A stretch of 64,000 bases of DNA from assembly GCA_016699535.1 (NCBI GenBank), contig CP064980.1, positions 3,294,001 through 3,358,000 of the forward strand, given 5' to 3'. Under the pieces are notes generated by a model. The model saw only the letters and a program-made list of their open reading frames with translations, was not told the DNA's origin and did not search any database. A program made the position numbers and the translations under genes. This DNA comes from Myxococcales bacterium (GTDB lineage: Bacteria; Myxococcota_A; Polyangia; Polyangiales; GCA-016699535). Positions 7,875 through 16,907 of this stretch are shown here, piece after piece (within the stretch, counting starts at the first letter, position 1; each line of letters starts with the position of its first letter).

Positions 7875-9467
7875 ATGGGGCAGAGCATGCGAATCTTAGT
7901 AGCAGTATGGGTTATCTTTTTGTTAACACAATGCAGTAGTGATAAAAAAAGCGGCATTGATCCAAACGATCAAAACAATACAACCGATATTCCTAGTGAC
8001 GTAGCATCCGCCTATCCAGTGGGCCTCGCGATTAGCTCGCCGCTCCAAGTTGCAAGCACTCAAGCGCCTGCACTTCCTCAACAATTACAAAACGCGTCCC
8101 CTGTTGCTGCAGCGCGTAGTTTTCTTAGCGGTGATTGGCTTAGCAGTCACGAAATGGCCACCACCGAAATCAACGAAGTGCTCAATGGCCAAGTCTCGGT
8201 ATTTGATGGCAATGATTTTTTTGTAAACGCCGGACGGGCCAATTGTTATGGACCAACGGTAAAGTACAGTTCGCATCCCGATGAAATGGGCGGAGGCGGA
8301 GGCAGTGCCGATGGCCAGCTTCCCGGTGGCGATGTCGGCATTTGGCTTGAAAGCGAAAGCAGCGGTGAAGCATGTGCCGCAGCAGAGCTTAATAGTCTGC
8401 TAAGTGGCCTAAGCAGCCAAGGTCTTGCCGCCCTCAAGGCCCTCGCCGCACTTGCCTATGTTGCTTTCAATGAAAACGGTGCGCTACCCGCGGCCGGTGA
8501 CAGTGCCGACCTTACTGCAGCGATGAACGCGGCGGGGCTAAGCGATACAACTTTCATTCATGCGAATTTGGGCCAACCGGAAACAGACACCTGGAGTTAC
8601 GAGCTTGAGTTTGACTTGACTCGGAACAGCGACACTCATCGTGTTTATGTAAACCTCGAGCACCATGCATTGGGCACGGACAACTACGATGGTAAAGTCT
8701 TTTATCGTATAGGTGGAAGTAGCAGTGACTTTCCTGGCGGCAACTGCGCAGCTTCGAGTCGTACCCTAAACGGAAGCCTTTGGTATGAACTTGCTTCGGC
8801 TAATGATCTAAAAGTGCAGTCACGTACAGCCACTTATTGTGGAGAAAACATCGATGGCCGCGTTGTGGATAGCAGCACAGGTGATTATGGCCAACTCGAC
8901 CCAAACAAGCGCATTCCAGACGACAGCGAAGGCTGGAGTGAGAACTTCAACCTCTTTGTCGGCAACTTTGATCCCAGCAACTCCTCCGGGACTTACACCT
9001 TTGCGTGGCAAGCCGGCGCAGGAGACAGCAACACGCGCGTCTTTCAAATTGGCATCAACGATTTTGAAGCGCCCGATGGCGAAGCCTACTTTGCTTACGG
9101 TGCTCCCATGCACCAATTCACAGGTGAAATCCTCGGCATGATTTGCAACTGGGCAGGTCCGGGCTCCAATCACAGCTTGCAAGACTATGCACAGCGCCAG
9201 TTTGTTGAATTCGATGCCGCCGCAGGTATCTTTGTGCAGCCTGAAGGCGGATCCGATATTCTCTATGCGCCAACCAATAGTTGTTCCTATGACGGTAATG
9301 GCAACTTCCTATACGACACCAACGCTGATGGCTCGCTCGATGATGAAACCCACGCCGCAGTCACGGCGGATTTGTTTACGCCAGGTTCCGGCCAAAGCAT
9401 CACCGAAGCCATCGCCGCCCGCGGCTACGATTTACCCCAAGCCCCCGGAGGCTGGCCTGCGCCCTAA
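7875..9467 (+). CDS. large lipoprotein of unknown function
   Basis: Starting at the ATG at 7875, which has GGAGGG seven bases upstream, the product is 530 residues. The signal peptide is MGQSMRILVAVWVIFLLTQC; the Gln before the Cys is unusual for a lipobox. A Ser/Asp linker follows, then an acidic, Gly/Asn-rich protein with scattered Cys that suggest disulfides outside the cytoplasm. No domain is recognised. The segment APMHQFTGEILGMIC (near 9105-9150) resembles GAMHQFTGCYGTMC in the convergent pseudogene at 9601-10580, so the two may belong to one unnamed lipoprotein family. The frame also runs further upstream to 7827, but that start lacks a ribosome site. Confidence 0.75.
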   Translation: MGQSMRILVAVWVIFLLTQCSSDKKSGIDPNDQNNTTDIPSDVASAYPVGLAISSPLQVASTQAPALPQQLQNASPVAAARSFLSGDWLSSHEMATTEINEVLNGQVSVFDGNDFFVNAGRANCYGPTVKYSSHPDEMGGGGGSADGQLPGGDVGIWLESESSGEACAAAELNSLLSGLSSQGLAALKALAALAYVAFNENGALPAAGDSADLTAAMNAAGLSDTTFIHANLGQPETDTWSYELEFDLTRNSDTHRVYVNLEHHALGTDNYDGKVFYRIGGSSSDFPGGNCAASSRTLNGSLWYELASANDLKVQSRTATYCGENIDGRVVDSSTGDYGQLDPNKRIPDDSEGWSENFNLFVGNFDPSNSSGTYTFAWQAGAGDSNTRVFQIGINDFEAPDGEAYFAYGAPMHQFTGEILGMICNWAGPGSNHSLQDYAQRQFVEFDAAAGIFVQPEGGSDILYAPTNSCSYDGNGNFLYDTNADGSLDDETHAAVTADLFTPGSGQSITEAIAARGYDLPQAPGGWPAP

Positions 9468-9468
9468 A

Positions 9469-9549
9469 GGGGTCATTCACCAAGAAGTTAACTTCTTGCC
9501 TCAGAATATATCTATTTAATAGGGACAAAATCACAAGGAAAGTGACCCC
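9469..9549. repeat. palindromic intergenic element
   Basis: Between two convergent genes lies a perfect 18-bp palindrome, CAAGAAGTTAACTTCTTG (9481-9498). It is flanked at a distance by GGGGTCA (9469-9475) and TGACCCC (9543-9549), which are inverted copies of each other. The nested layout resembles REP-like elements rather than an intrinsic terminator, since the inner stem is AT-rich with no loop or T-tract. Other copies in the genome would confirm this. Confidence 0.5.
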
Positions 9550-9600
9550 CCGTTACAGAAAAACATGGCCTTAGCAGGAGGTTTTGTACGCAGCGAGCGC

Positions 9601-10580
9601 TTAGAGTTGCGCCGGAAGGTCGACTTCGATGCCCCAGGCCCGACAAGTGGAGCCCGACGGATCCATCCTCGAGCAGGCCTCCAGCCAAAACTCATAGGGG
9701 AAAAGTTCCAACGCAAAAAAAGCTACACAGGAAGTACGTTCAATAAAAACACGAAACCCCCTCAGAGCGGCAATCGCCAGCGCGCTCACGCCCAGAATAG
9801 GAGTGAGCAAATCCCAATCAATGACAATCCAATAGTGCCCGGGCCAGCCTACGGCGAAACCGTTGTCCGGCAATTCATCGATGCCGCTGCGATCGATTGA
9901 CTCAAGACCGTTATCGGTCCCCGTGCCATACACCTCATCTGTATTTGGAAGACTATTTGAGTCCCTAACTTCCAAGCCATCAAGACCCGAACTTGCTAAC
10001 TGATAACTGGCGTCGCTCGATGATACAACGACCGTTGCCTTGCCGGGCTCAGTTTCCATCACAGGCGATCCTGGAGGACAGGGGCCGCAGATATGTACGT
10101 CAAGAAAATCGTGCCAGACTTTCCCGTCCGCTCGATCGGGTGCCACCATTTGCGCAAATGACACAGAACTCTCTGCGCCACTATAGAGACTTTCTTTTGT
10201 CCTCAGCCACGTTTCATACTGACGTGTCATATCAAAGTTTGTCCCTATCTCAAACTCTGCGTAGATGCACATCGTGCCATAGCAACCGGTGAACTGATGC
10301 ATCGCACCAGGGCTGTTGTTGTTGCTATGAGCGTCAACAAACTCCCCCTAACGATCCCGCCGCGGCTGATATCATAGTATGATTTTTCACAGGCAAGCAT
10401 AAGTTCACGCTGCGCTAGTTCATCAGAAGCCAAGGCGGGATTGTTCTCGGCACAGTTGCTTATGACTTGTGTGCACGCTTGCTATGTATCACGCCTGCTA
10501 TTTATTTATGCAGACGCTTCACTTGACACTGTATCGTCGCTTGCAACGGAACACCCTGTTGTGATCAGGATAACTCCCAC
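9601..10580 (-). pseudogene. decayed lipoprotein gene
   Basis: Read leftward from a possible GTG at 10578-10580, a lipoprotein signal (VGVILITTGC, Cys at 10551-10553) is followed by a short acidic linker and then two in-frame stops, TAA at 10506-10508 and TAG at 10482-10484. Beyond them the same frame continues with a Cys-bearing sequence (CTQVISNCAENNPALASDEL) to the C5/G5 run at 10344-10348, where one missing G throws it into the frame that ends at 9601. The last part includes two hydrophobic stretches. Two stops plus a frameshift make a true pseudogene more likely than in the other split genes here. It shares the MHQFTG segment with the convergent lipoprotein at 7875. Confidence 0.6.
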
Positions 10581-10895
10581 TACGAGTTGCTTGTATGGAT
10601 GTAGGCTTAGGTCAGAGATTGGGTTTCCTTGTATAAATGCTTGCTAGTATCCTTGCAAATTTCAGGCCGAATAAATCTGTGAACTTCAAAAATGATTTCA
10701 TTGCGATTTAGCTCATAGGGGCCATCAAACCCTATCTTGAAGAACTCCAGACCGTGATCTTGGAGCGCTGTGATTTCAAATCGCTACAAAACGACTAGTG
10801 GTTAAAATTGGCATCCCTTTGAAGCGAGCGCTGAAACACCTGCTGACTGCAAAAGCAGTTGATAGGGTTGAAGCGTAAGCAAACGACCTGGAGCC
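10581..10895. other. gene-free stretch
   Basis: About 315 bases between the decayed lipoprotein gene and the end of the aldehyde dehydrogenase gene. No ORF with a ribosome site, no convincing hairpin and no RNA gene were seen. A 22-codon plus-strand frame ending at 10798 looks weakly protein-like but has no start. Confidence 0.5.
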
Positions 10896-12257
10896 TTATG
10901 CTACAAACACCGTTTTGATGTTGGTGAATTCGTGGATGCCGAACTCGGAGAGTTCGCGGCCGTGGCCGGAGTGTTTGATGCCACCGAAAGGGAGGCGTGA
11001 ATCCGAGCGAACGAAAGTATTGACGAAACAACTGCCAGCCTGAAGGCTCTTTTTGGCAAGGCGTTCAGCTTTTTCGCTGTCTTTGGAGAAGATGGCTGCG
11101 CCAAGGCCGTAGTTTGTATCGTTGGCAATACGTAACGCATCGTCTTGATCTTGCGCTTCGATGATAGAGGCCACCGGACCAAAGAGTTCCTCATGATAAG
11201 CGGGCATACCAGTTCCAACATTACCAAGTACAGTCGGAGGAAACCATGCACCGGGTTTATCGGGCACTTCGCCACCCAAAAGCAGCTTTGCACCCTTTTT
11301 AATGCTGTCTTGAACCTGCGAGTAGAGTTCATCGCGCAAGTCCATGCGCGCCATGGGACCGATATCGGTGTCTTCATCGAGCGGGCTGCCCACTCGCACA
11401 GCTTGCATGTGTTTAAGAACTTGTGCTTGAAACTCTTCAAGCACCCTCTTTTCAACGATGAAACGTTTAGCGGCAATACAGCTTTGACCGGCATTGATGA
11501 ATCTGCTTTTGACGCAAGTTTTTGAAGCAAGTTCAATGTCTGCATCGGCAAGTACAACGTAGGGGTCAGAGCCGCCCAGTTCAAGCACGCATTTTTTTAG
11601 TGCCGCACCAGCTCGTGCAGCAACCGCACGCCCTGCCCGCGTACTGCCTGTGAGCGTTACCGCAGCAACACTCGGCTCGTCAATCAGCGCTTCGGTATCC
11701 TCGTTGTTCAGATACACATTGCTAAGCACTTTTTTAGGAAAGCCCGCCTTAACAAAAGCATCTTCTATTGCCTCAGCACAACCTGGAACGTTCGAGGCAT
11801 GTTTGAGTATCATCGCATTGCCCGCCATGAGCGCTGGAGCTGCGCAACGAAACACCTGCCAAAAGGGAAAATTCCATGGCATGATTGCAAGAATCACCCC
11901 CAGGGGCTCAAAGGCCACGTAGCTTTTTGTGGCATCGCTAGCAATGGGACGCTCGTTGAGCATCTGCTGGGCATTGGCAGCATAGTACTCGCAGCAGTTT
12001 GCGCATTTTTCGATTTCTGCGCGGCCCTCGACCACGGCTTTACCCATCTCGACCGCCATCAGTTCGGCATAATCATTCGCAGACGAGCGCAAGACCGTTG
12101 CAAGACTATCAAAGCATTCGGCGCGCACGTTCACACTTTTACTTGCCCAGTGTTGCGCACTCCTTGCACATTCATTCGCAATGTCACCTGCTTCTTTAAG
12201 CGACATGCTGCGTGCCTCACGAAGGGAGCGGCCATTTGAAGGGTTAATCAAGGCCAT
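10896..12257 (-). CDS. NAD(P)-dependent aldehyde dehydrogenase (succinate-semialdehyde dehydrogenase-like)
   Basis: 453 residues, the length of the shorter Sad/GabD-type enzymes. Seen in order: PWNFPFW at 127-133, the cofactor loop GSTRAGR at 204-210, general base Glu226 in LELGGSDP, nucleophile Cys260 in NAGQSC, and the C-terminal PFGGIKHSGHGRELSEFGI. It oxidises an aldehyde to the acid in the cytosol; succinate semialdehyde is the best guess from overall resemblance, but substrate specificity cannot be fixed from sequence. It stands alone on the minus strand with 91 bases to the next gene. Confidence 0.92.
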   Translation of the reverse strand: MALINPSNGRSLREARSMSLKEAGDIANECARSAQHWASKSVNVRAECFDSLATVLRSSANDYAELMAVEMGKAVVEGRAEIEKCANCCEYYAANAQQMLNERPIASDATKSYVAFEPLGVILAIMPWNFPFWQVFRCAAPALMAGNAMILKHASNVPGCAEAIEDAFVKAGFPKKVLSNVYLNNEDTEALIDEPSVAAVTLTGSTRAGRAVAARAGAALKKCVLELGGSDPYVVLADADIELASKTCVKSRFINAGQSCIAAKRFIVEKRVLEEFQAQVLKHMQAVRVGSPLDEDTDIGPMARMDLRDELYSQVQDSIKKGAKLLLGGEVPDKPGAWFPPTVLGNVGTGMPAYHEELFGPVASIIEAQDQDDALRIANDTNYGLGAAIFSKDSEKAERLAKKSLQAGSCFVNTFVRSDSRLPFGGIKHSGHGRELSEFGIHEFTNIKTVFVA

Positions 12258-12348
12258 CGCGTATCCTCTCTTTATTTCAACAAGAACATACGCCTGTTCG
12301 AAACAATTGTCGAATACGACTTACTGCATACGCGCCTCGAGAAGAAAC

Positions 12349-12849
12349 TTATTCAGTGGGAGGACCAACGGTTGGGACACACTGCAAAGTCACGTCGTGC
12401 GCGTGAGCGTTGGTTGTCGTCGAGCTTTTCGTGAGTGTGCCGTTTAATCTCAACGTTGCAATCTCGCCTGAAGTAAAGGTCACTGTATGCATATGGCCAC
12501 TTCCCGTAAGCGAGTAAGGCCCAAGAGCGCCGTTTTCAAGATCACTTTCGGTAATCAGCAAAAAATGGGAATGCACAACAGTCTCCACCCCCACACTTAA
12601 GCTTTCATCGACGCCGCAGATTGCATTGTTGTTCGTGAGGCCCGAGTCAGTCGGCGTTAAACCATCTGTTGCAACATCTGCAGAACTGTCTTGACTCGTA
12701 TTGCTATCCGGATCGCTACTCGTATCCGATCCGGCATCACTGGACGAACTCGCATCATCACACGCGGAAAGCGAAAGCAGGCCGCTTCCCAAACCAAGCA
12801 ACACTGCTCCATCGCCAATAAACTCTCGCCTGTTTCGCTTCATGCCCAA
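12349..12849 (-). CDS. Tat-exported lipoprotein with His-rich C-terminal domain
   Basis: 166 residues. The N-terminus KRNRREFIGDGAVLLG is a twin-arginine signal and LSAC is a lipobox, so the protein should be exported folded and lipidated. A Ser/Asp linker (about 33-75) leads to a small domain with clustered histidines: VVHSHF, GHMHTV and NAHAHDV, plus two Cys. Folded export and paired His suggest a metal-binding beta domain, but no family is recognised. It is followed leftward by the aldehyde dehydrogenase gene. Confidence 0.75.
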   Translation of the reverse strand: MGMKRNRREFIGDGAVLLGLGSGLLSLSACDDASSSSDAGSDTSSDPDSNTSQDSSADVATDGLTPTDSGLTNNNAICGVDESLSVGVETVVHSHFLLITESDLENGALGPYSLTGSGHMHTVTFTSGEIATLRLNGTLTKSSTTTNAHAHDVTLQCVPTVGPPTE

Positions 12850-12905
12850 GCCCTCCCCAAGTCATTAACTTGGCATCGAGCCAATGCAGTGTCAAATGAA
12901 GCAGG

Positions 12906-14717
12906 CTATAGCATTTTGTGTTGGTAGAGCGCGCCATCATGAAAATCATGTCTTCGGTAGTAGGGTCGTGTACCCACAGCCGAGATCACCGAGAGCGTTC
13001 GATAGCCTGCTTGCTTGGCCAGTTTTTCAGCCTCCAACAGCAACGTCCTGCCCACGCCACGATGTTGGCCCGAATGCTTTTGCTTTTGGCCCAATGCCAT
13101 GGCCTGGCCATAAACATGCAACTCCCGAATCATGACAGAATTGGCAATTTCTGGCTCTAAACACGCCATGTTTGGCATAAAAATGCGTATAAATCCAACA
13201 ACCCTGTCATTCCCGCATAGCGATTCAATGAAGTACTCCGTGCCTTCTTCAAGCAGATAGCAGCTATGCTTGATATGAAAATCAATTCCCAAAGCTGAAC
13301 TTGCGCGAATCTCGCGCGCACGAATATCAAGCAAGGTTTTACCCAACTGGCGTGCTTTGGCTTCGGCTGCTTCGCGCAAATTGCTTTGCACGTTGCCAGT
13401 CACAATATCGCCTGCGGGAATATCGCGCACCACGCGACTCAAGCGACAATATCGTGGTGTATGCGTCAAAACATGAACCAACACGTCACACAACACCTCG
13501 GTCGAATAAGGTTGCCACCTTCCATCTTGATAGGCCTGCATAAGTTCGGTGTTCTCGATTAGACTGCAAGGATAGATTTTGAGTTCGTCCGGATAAAAAG
13601 CAGGGTCACTAAACAACCGCAAAAAATCTTGCTTGTCTTTTTCAGGATCGCTGCCAAACAGATTAGGCATCCAGTGCGCTTGAAGCTTAAAGCCATAGCG
13701 ACGCACAAGCTTCGCGGCTTTGCGTGCTGCAGCTACATCGTGGCCGCGTTTGTTCAACGCCAAGACCTCGTCATCCAAGCTTTGCAAACCCAGCTGGATT
13801 TTGGTGCAGCCCAAACGACGCAGCTCGACTAACACATCCTCACTGATTTCATCGGGTCGAGTCTCAACGCTAAGGCCCACGCAGCGTGCCGAAGAGTTCT
13901 CGTTTTCGTTATGTGCTTTTTCGAGTTCAGTCCAAGAGCAATCTTCGTGTGAACTTCGATGGGCCGGGACCTCGGCGTTGTAGTTCGTTTTCTTCAAATC
14001 GATGCTGCGTGGCAGCCCGGAATTGTCAAAGGTGTTTTTTGCTAAAATGCTCGGCCGCTCATCGAGACCCGCTGCAAAATCGTTCATGGCATCGAAACAG
14101 CGCTTGATAAACCAACGACGGTAACTTTCCGGATAATGCGTCCAGGTCCCGCCGAGCACGATAAGCTCAACTTTGTCGGTGCCATGGCCAATGGCGCGGA
14201 ACACATTAAGTCGACCCCAAGTCTGCAAATAGGGATCAAAGGCATTGTCCTCGGCCCGTTGCGCTCCAGGCTCGTCGCTAAGATAGCTTTTGGGCATACG
14301 CACATCGTTTGGACAAAAGATGCACTGCCCCGGACAAGGAAAGGGTTTGCAGAACACCGTGACGGGACTTACGCCACTTAGTGAACGCACCGGTCGCATG
14401 CGAAGGCGATGCAAAAACTCACGTTCGCTCACCTCAAAGGGATGCACGTTGCTTAGCGCACGGAAGCCTGCGATGATCTGACTGCGTGAGAAAAGGCCCT
14501 TTCCTGCCCGGGGATACCGCTTGAGGAGTCGCTGAATGAGCTTTGCTGAAAGCGGAGCCGCAGGATCGGGCAGAGCCAACATGCTCTGCTCAAGCTCGCG
14601 CAGCAGGGGCAAAAGCTCAACTTCATACGCTGTGATATCGAAATGACTTGCAGGCGGGCTTTTGCGCCTGGCAGGGGCTCGCTCGGCAAGACTCTGGTAA
14701 CTTTCAATTGCTTTCAT
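12906..14717 (-). CDS. elp3: Elp3-type radical SAM / GNAT tRNA-modifying enzyme
   Basis: 603 residues from the ATG at 14717; the frame extends to a TTG at 14738, which I judge less likely. The radical SAM cluster motif is C128-x3-C132-x2-C135 (CPGQCIFC), followed by the Elp3-specific stretches VLGGTWTHYPESYRRWFIKRCFDAMN and the second half typical of the family. The last 100 residues are a GNAT acetyltransferase (QHRGVGRTLLLEAEKLA). In eukaryotes and archaea Elp3 makes the cm5U34 modification of tRNA wobble uridine, and bacterial homologues can act alone. The gene diverges from the secreted hydrolase, with starts about 15 bases apart. Confidence 0.92.
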   Translation of the reverse strand: MKAIESYQSLAERAPARRKSPPASHFDITAYEVELLPLLRELEQSMLALPDPAAPLSAKLIQRLLKRYPRAGKGLFSRSQIIAGFRALSNVHPFEVSEREFLHRLRMRPVRSLSGVSPVTVFCKPFPCPGQCIFCPNDVRMPKSYLSDEPGAQRAEDNAFDPYLQTWGRLNVFRAIGHGTDKVELIVLGGTWTHYPESYRRWFIKRCFDAMNDFAAGLDERPSILAKNTFDNSGLPRSIDLKKTNYNAEVPAHRSSHEDCSWTELEKAHNENENSSARCVGLSVETRPDEISEDVLVELRRLGCTKIQLGLQSLDDEVLALNKRGHDVAAARKAAKLVRRYGFKLQAHWMPNLFGSDPEKDKQDFLRLFSDPAFYPDELKIYPCSLIENTELMQAYQDGRWQPYSTEVLCDVLVHVLTHTPRYCRLSRVVRDIPAGDIVTGNVQSNLREAAEAKARQLGKTLLDIRAREIRASSALGIDFHIKHSCYLLEEGTEYFIESLCGNDRVVGFIRIFMPNMACLEPEIANSVMIRELHVYGQAMALGQKQKHSGQHRGVGRTLLLEAEKLAKQAGYRTLSVISAVGTRPYYRRHDFHDGALYQHKML

Positions 14718-14732
14718 GGTACAAACACAGCC

Positions 14733-15650
14733 ATGCAATCCATCTTAGAAGCTCGAACTACCGCGCTTTGCTTGATGATAGCAAGCCTGCTGAGTCCCAC
14801 CTTGGCCTGCGCCCAAAAAAGCGCTTGGACCGAAGCGCTCTTTACCGAAAATCGCGCTTTTGATGACACCAAAGCACCCAGCGTGCTCGTGCACGGGCAT
14901 GGTCAAACGATGCCGCACACCCTGGTGATATTTTTGCATGGCTGGAATGGTTGTGCGCTGCGCTTAATGAAGGACGGACAGCAGGCATGTTATGAGGGCG
15001 GCAGAAAAGGTATGGGCTGGGACCTGGCAAGGCATTTTGATCAGACTGAGCAAGATGCCTTGTTTCTGATCCCGCAGCTTGCGCTACTGAAGCGTCACGG
15101 CAAGCCAGGCGCATTCGCTAAAGCCAATGTGTTTCAACGATTTCTCGATGAAAGCCTAGAGCAACTTGAAACGCGAGGTCGACTGAAAGACGCTGACATC
15201 GAACACGTCGATTCCATTATCCTTGTTGCGCACAGCGCCGGTTACGAAACGGCGCTTGCCTTGATTGCAAACAGCGGCGTTGAAGAGAAAATCAAAACCA
15301 TTGTTTTGTTTGATAGTTTATATTCTCAGCCCGAAGCCTTTGCAGATTGGTTGCTTGAAAAGCCCGAACAGCGACGCTTGATTTCTTATTTCCTGCCTAA
15401 AGGCACACCCCATCAACTCAATAAGAAGTTACGTGATTTGCTTGATGAGCATCACTACCCTCGCCAAGAACTCGTTGTTCACGCAAACAAAGCGCACTTA
15501 TCACAGGCTTCGGCACTTTTCATTCAAACACAAGTGCAGCATGGAGCGCTGGCCAAAAGCTATCTTACGCAGGCTTTGCGTTTAGCTTCGAGGCTACTTG
15601 CTTTGCCATCGCGTAGTACTCCGAGAAACGCGGATACGCGAGCACGTTGA
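14733..15650 (+). CDS. secreted alpha/beta-hydrolase-like protein
   Basis: 305 residues from the ATG at 14733. Residues 1-28 form a signal peptide ending near LACAQKSA. An oxyanion-hole-like HGWNGC sits early, and the nucleophile elbow AHSAGYETAL carries the likely catalytic Ser; the protein ends with a plausible His region (HANKAHLSQA). This suggests a periplasmic or secreted esterase/lipase-like hydrolase. The 3' end overlaps the convergent membrane protein gene by about 86 bases, which is unusual and could mean the true end is earlier. Confidence 0.72.
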   Translation: MQSILEARTTALCLMIASLLSPTLACAQKSAWTEALFTENRAFDDTKAPSVLVHGHGQTMPHTLVIFLHGWNGCALRLMKDGQQACYEGGRKGMGWDLARHFDQTEQDALFLIPQLALLKRHGKPGAFAKANVFQRFLDESLEQLETRGRLKDADIEHVDSIILVAHSAGYETALALIANSGVEEKIKTIVLFDSLYSQPEAFADWLLEKPEQRRLISYFLPKGTPHQLNKKLRDLLDEHHYPRQELVVHANKAHLSQASALFIQTQVQHGALAKSYLTQALRLASRLLALPSRSTPRNADTRAR

Positions 15651-16119
15651 GCACCAACGCAAACACAAACAAGACCCAGGCTTCTTTGAGTGTTCCAGCG
15701 CCGAAGACAACGACTAAGCCAAAAACAGCGATGGATTCATGCAAGGCCCAACTTATAAGCAAGGGGGCCGTGACCCACCCTGGCACACGAAGCATGAGCT
15801 GTTCTTGCTCGCCAAGCCCCTCGAGCATGGGCCTGATTTCCGGGCGGGGATCCGCCTGAAGAAATGTTTCTAAGCGTGCTTCGCTTATCAACGTGCGTCG
15901 GATGAGCATCGATGCAAGACTCGCCCCGACGACAACCATCATAATGACAGTATTGGGAATTAAAAAAGAGGGCTCTCTGTCCTGAACACTGCTGGCCACG
16001 ATGAAGCCAATCACAGCGTACATGGGAATGCTGACACACAGCGCAAGCCATATAAACTTCAATGTTGTTTCCAGCTTTCTCTGCTTTTGGCGAAAAAATG
16101 AAGATATCGATGGGTCCAC
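15565..16119 (-). CDS. integral membrane protein, four predicted helices
   Basis: 184 residues. Hydrophobic segments: FIWLALCVSIPMYAVIGFIV, VIMMVVVGASLASML, PLLISWALHESIAVFGLVVVF and VLFVFALVLNVLAYP, with a charged loop (about 80-110) between the second and third. There is no recognised family and no catalytic motif. It is convergent with the hydrolase gene and overlaps its 3' end. Confidence 0.6.
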   Translation of the reverse strand: MDPSISSFFRQKQRKLETTLKFIWLALCVSIPMYAVIGFIVASSVQDREPSFLIPNTVIMMVVVGASLASMLIRRTLISEARLETFLQADPRPEIRPMLEGLGEQEQLMLRVPGWVTAPLLISWALHESIAVFGLVVVFGAGTLKEAWVLFVFALVLNVLAYPRFSEYYAMAKQVASKLNAKPA

Positions 16120-16280
16120 AATTAACGAGTCTATTGATTACTTGAGACTTGTCCAGAAAGCGAAGATTCGCGAAAACCAAGGGATATCCGCCATTGTTAG
16201 TGCCCTCGGAATACTGTAATTACTATCCTCCTGTCGTGCTTTACAGTAGCCGACAAACATTACTCGCGACTGTTTTAAAA

Positions 16281-16879
16281 ATGAAACAAATAGACGAAAT
16301 TTAGATTTTTGGTTTGGGCCCATCGAGTTTGACCAAATACCCATTCAAGAGAAAAAAGAGCGGTGGTACAAGAAAGATCCTCAATTTGATCAAACGCTAA
16401 AAGAGCGCTGGTTCGATGCTCTGCAAGCCGCCAAACGAGACGCTTTAGACGACTGGGCGACCAGTCCTCGCGGAAGTCTTGCTCTGATTATTCTTATCGA
16501 TCAATTCGGGCGTAATATTTTTCGAAATACCGCAGCGAGTTTTGAAGGTGATAAAAAAGCACTAGCGATTGCCAAGCAAGCGCTAGACCGACATTTTGAT
16601 CGGGAACTTCCTTGGGCTATGCGAGTTTTTCTGTATATGCCCTTCATGCATTCCGAGGATTTAGTCGATCAAGAGCATTGTGTGGAATTGTTTAAAAGCC
16701 TTAAACACAACGCTCCGGAGCATTTTAAGAAAGCTTTTGACCAGAACATCGACTATGCTATCAAGCACAAGGATATCATCAAGCGCTTTGACCGTTTTCC
16801 TCATCGCAATGCCATCCTTGGACGCAAGAGCACGCCTGAGGAATCCGCATTTTTAGAGCAACCAGGTTCATCGTTTTAA
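16281..16879 (+). CDS. DUF924 family protein, frameshifted near its start
   Basis: The body (DFWFGPIEFDQ, then LALIILIDQFGRNIFR, ending RFPHRNAILGRKSTPEE) matches the DUF924 family, which begins almost at once with a DFWFG motif and is about 200 residues long. In this sequence the DFWFG frame has no start codon, while the neighbouring frame gives MKQIDEI and then stops. One extra T in the TTT at 16300-16302 yields MKQIDEILDFWFG, so the split is probably an artefact. DUF924 proteins are helical and of unknown function. The atypical kinase begins 28 bases downstream. Confidence 0.75.
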
Positions 16880-16907
16880 ATTAATCGTTTTATTTAAGGA
16901 TTCACAC

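Noticed and set aside
9601..10580. Stop-codon reassignment or read-through to explain the in-frame TAA and TAG
   Set aside because: Both codons end other genes normally in this window, and the same gene also has a frameshift; decay is simpler.
10720..10798. Possible transposase remnant (22 codons) on the plus strand
   Set aside because: Too short, with no start codon and no flanking inverted repeats.
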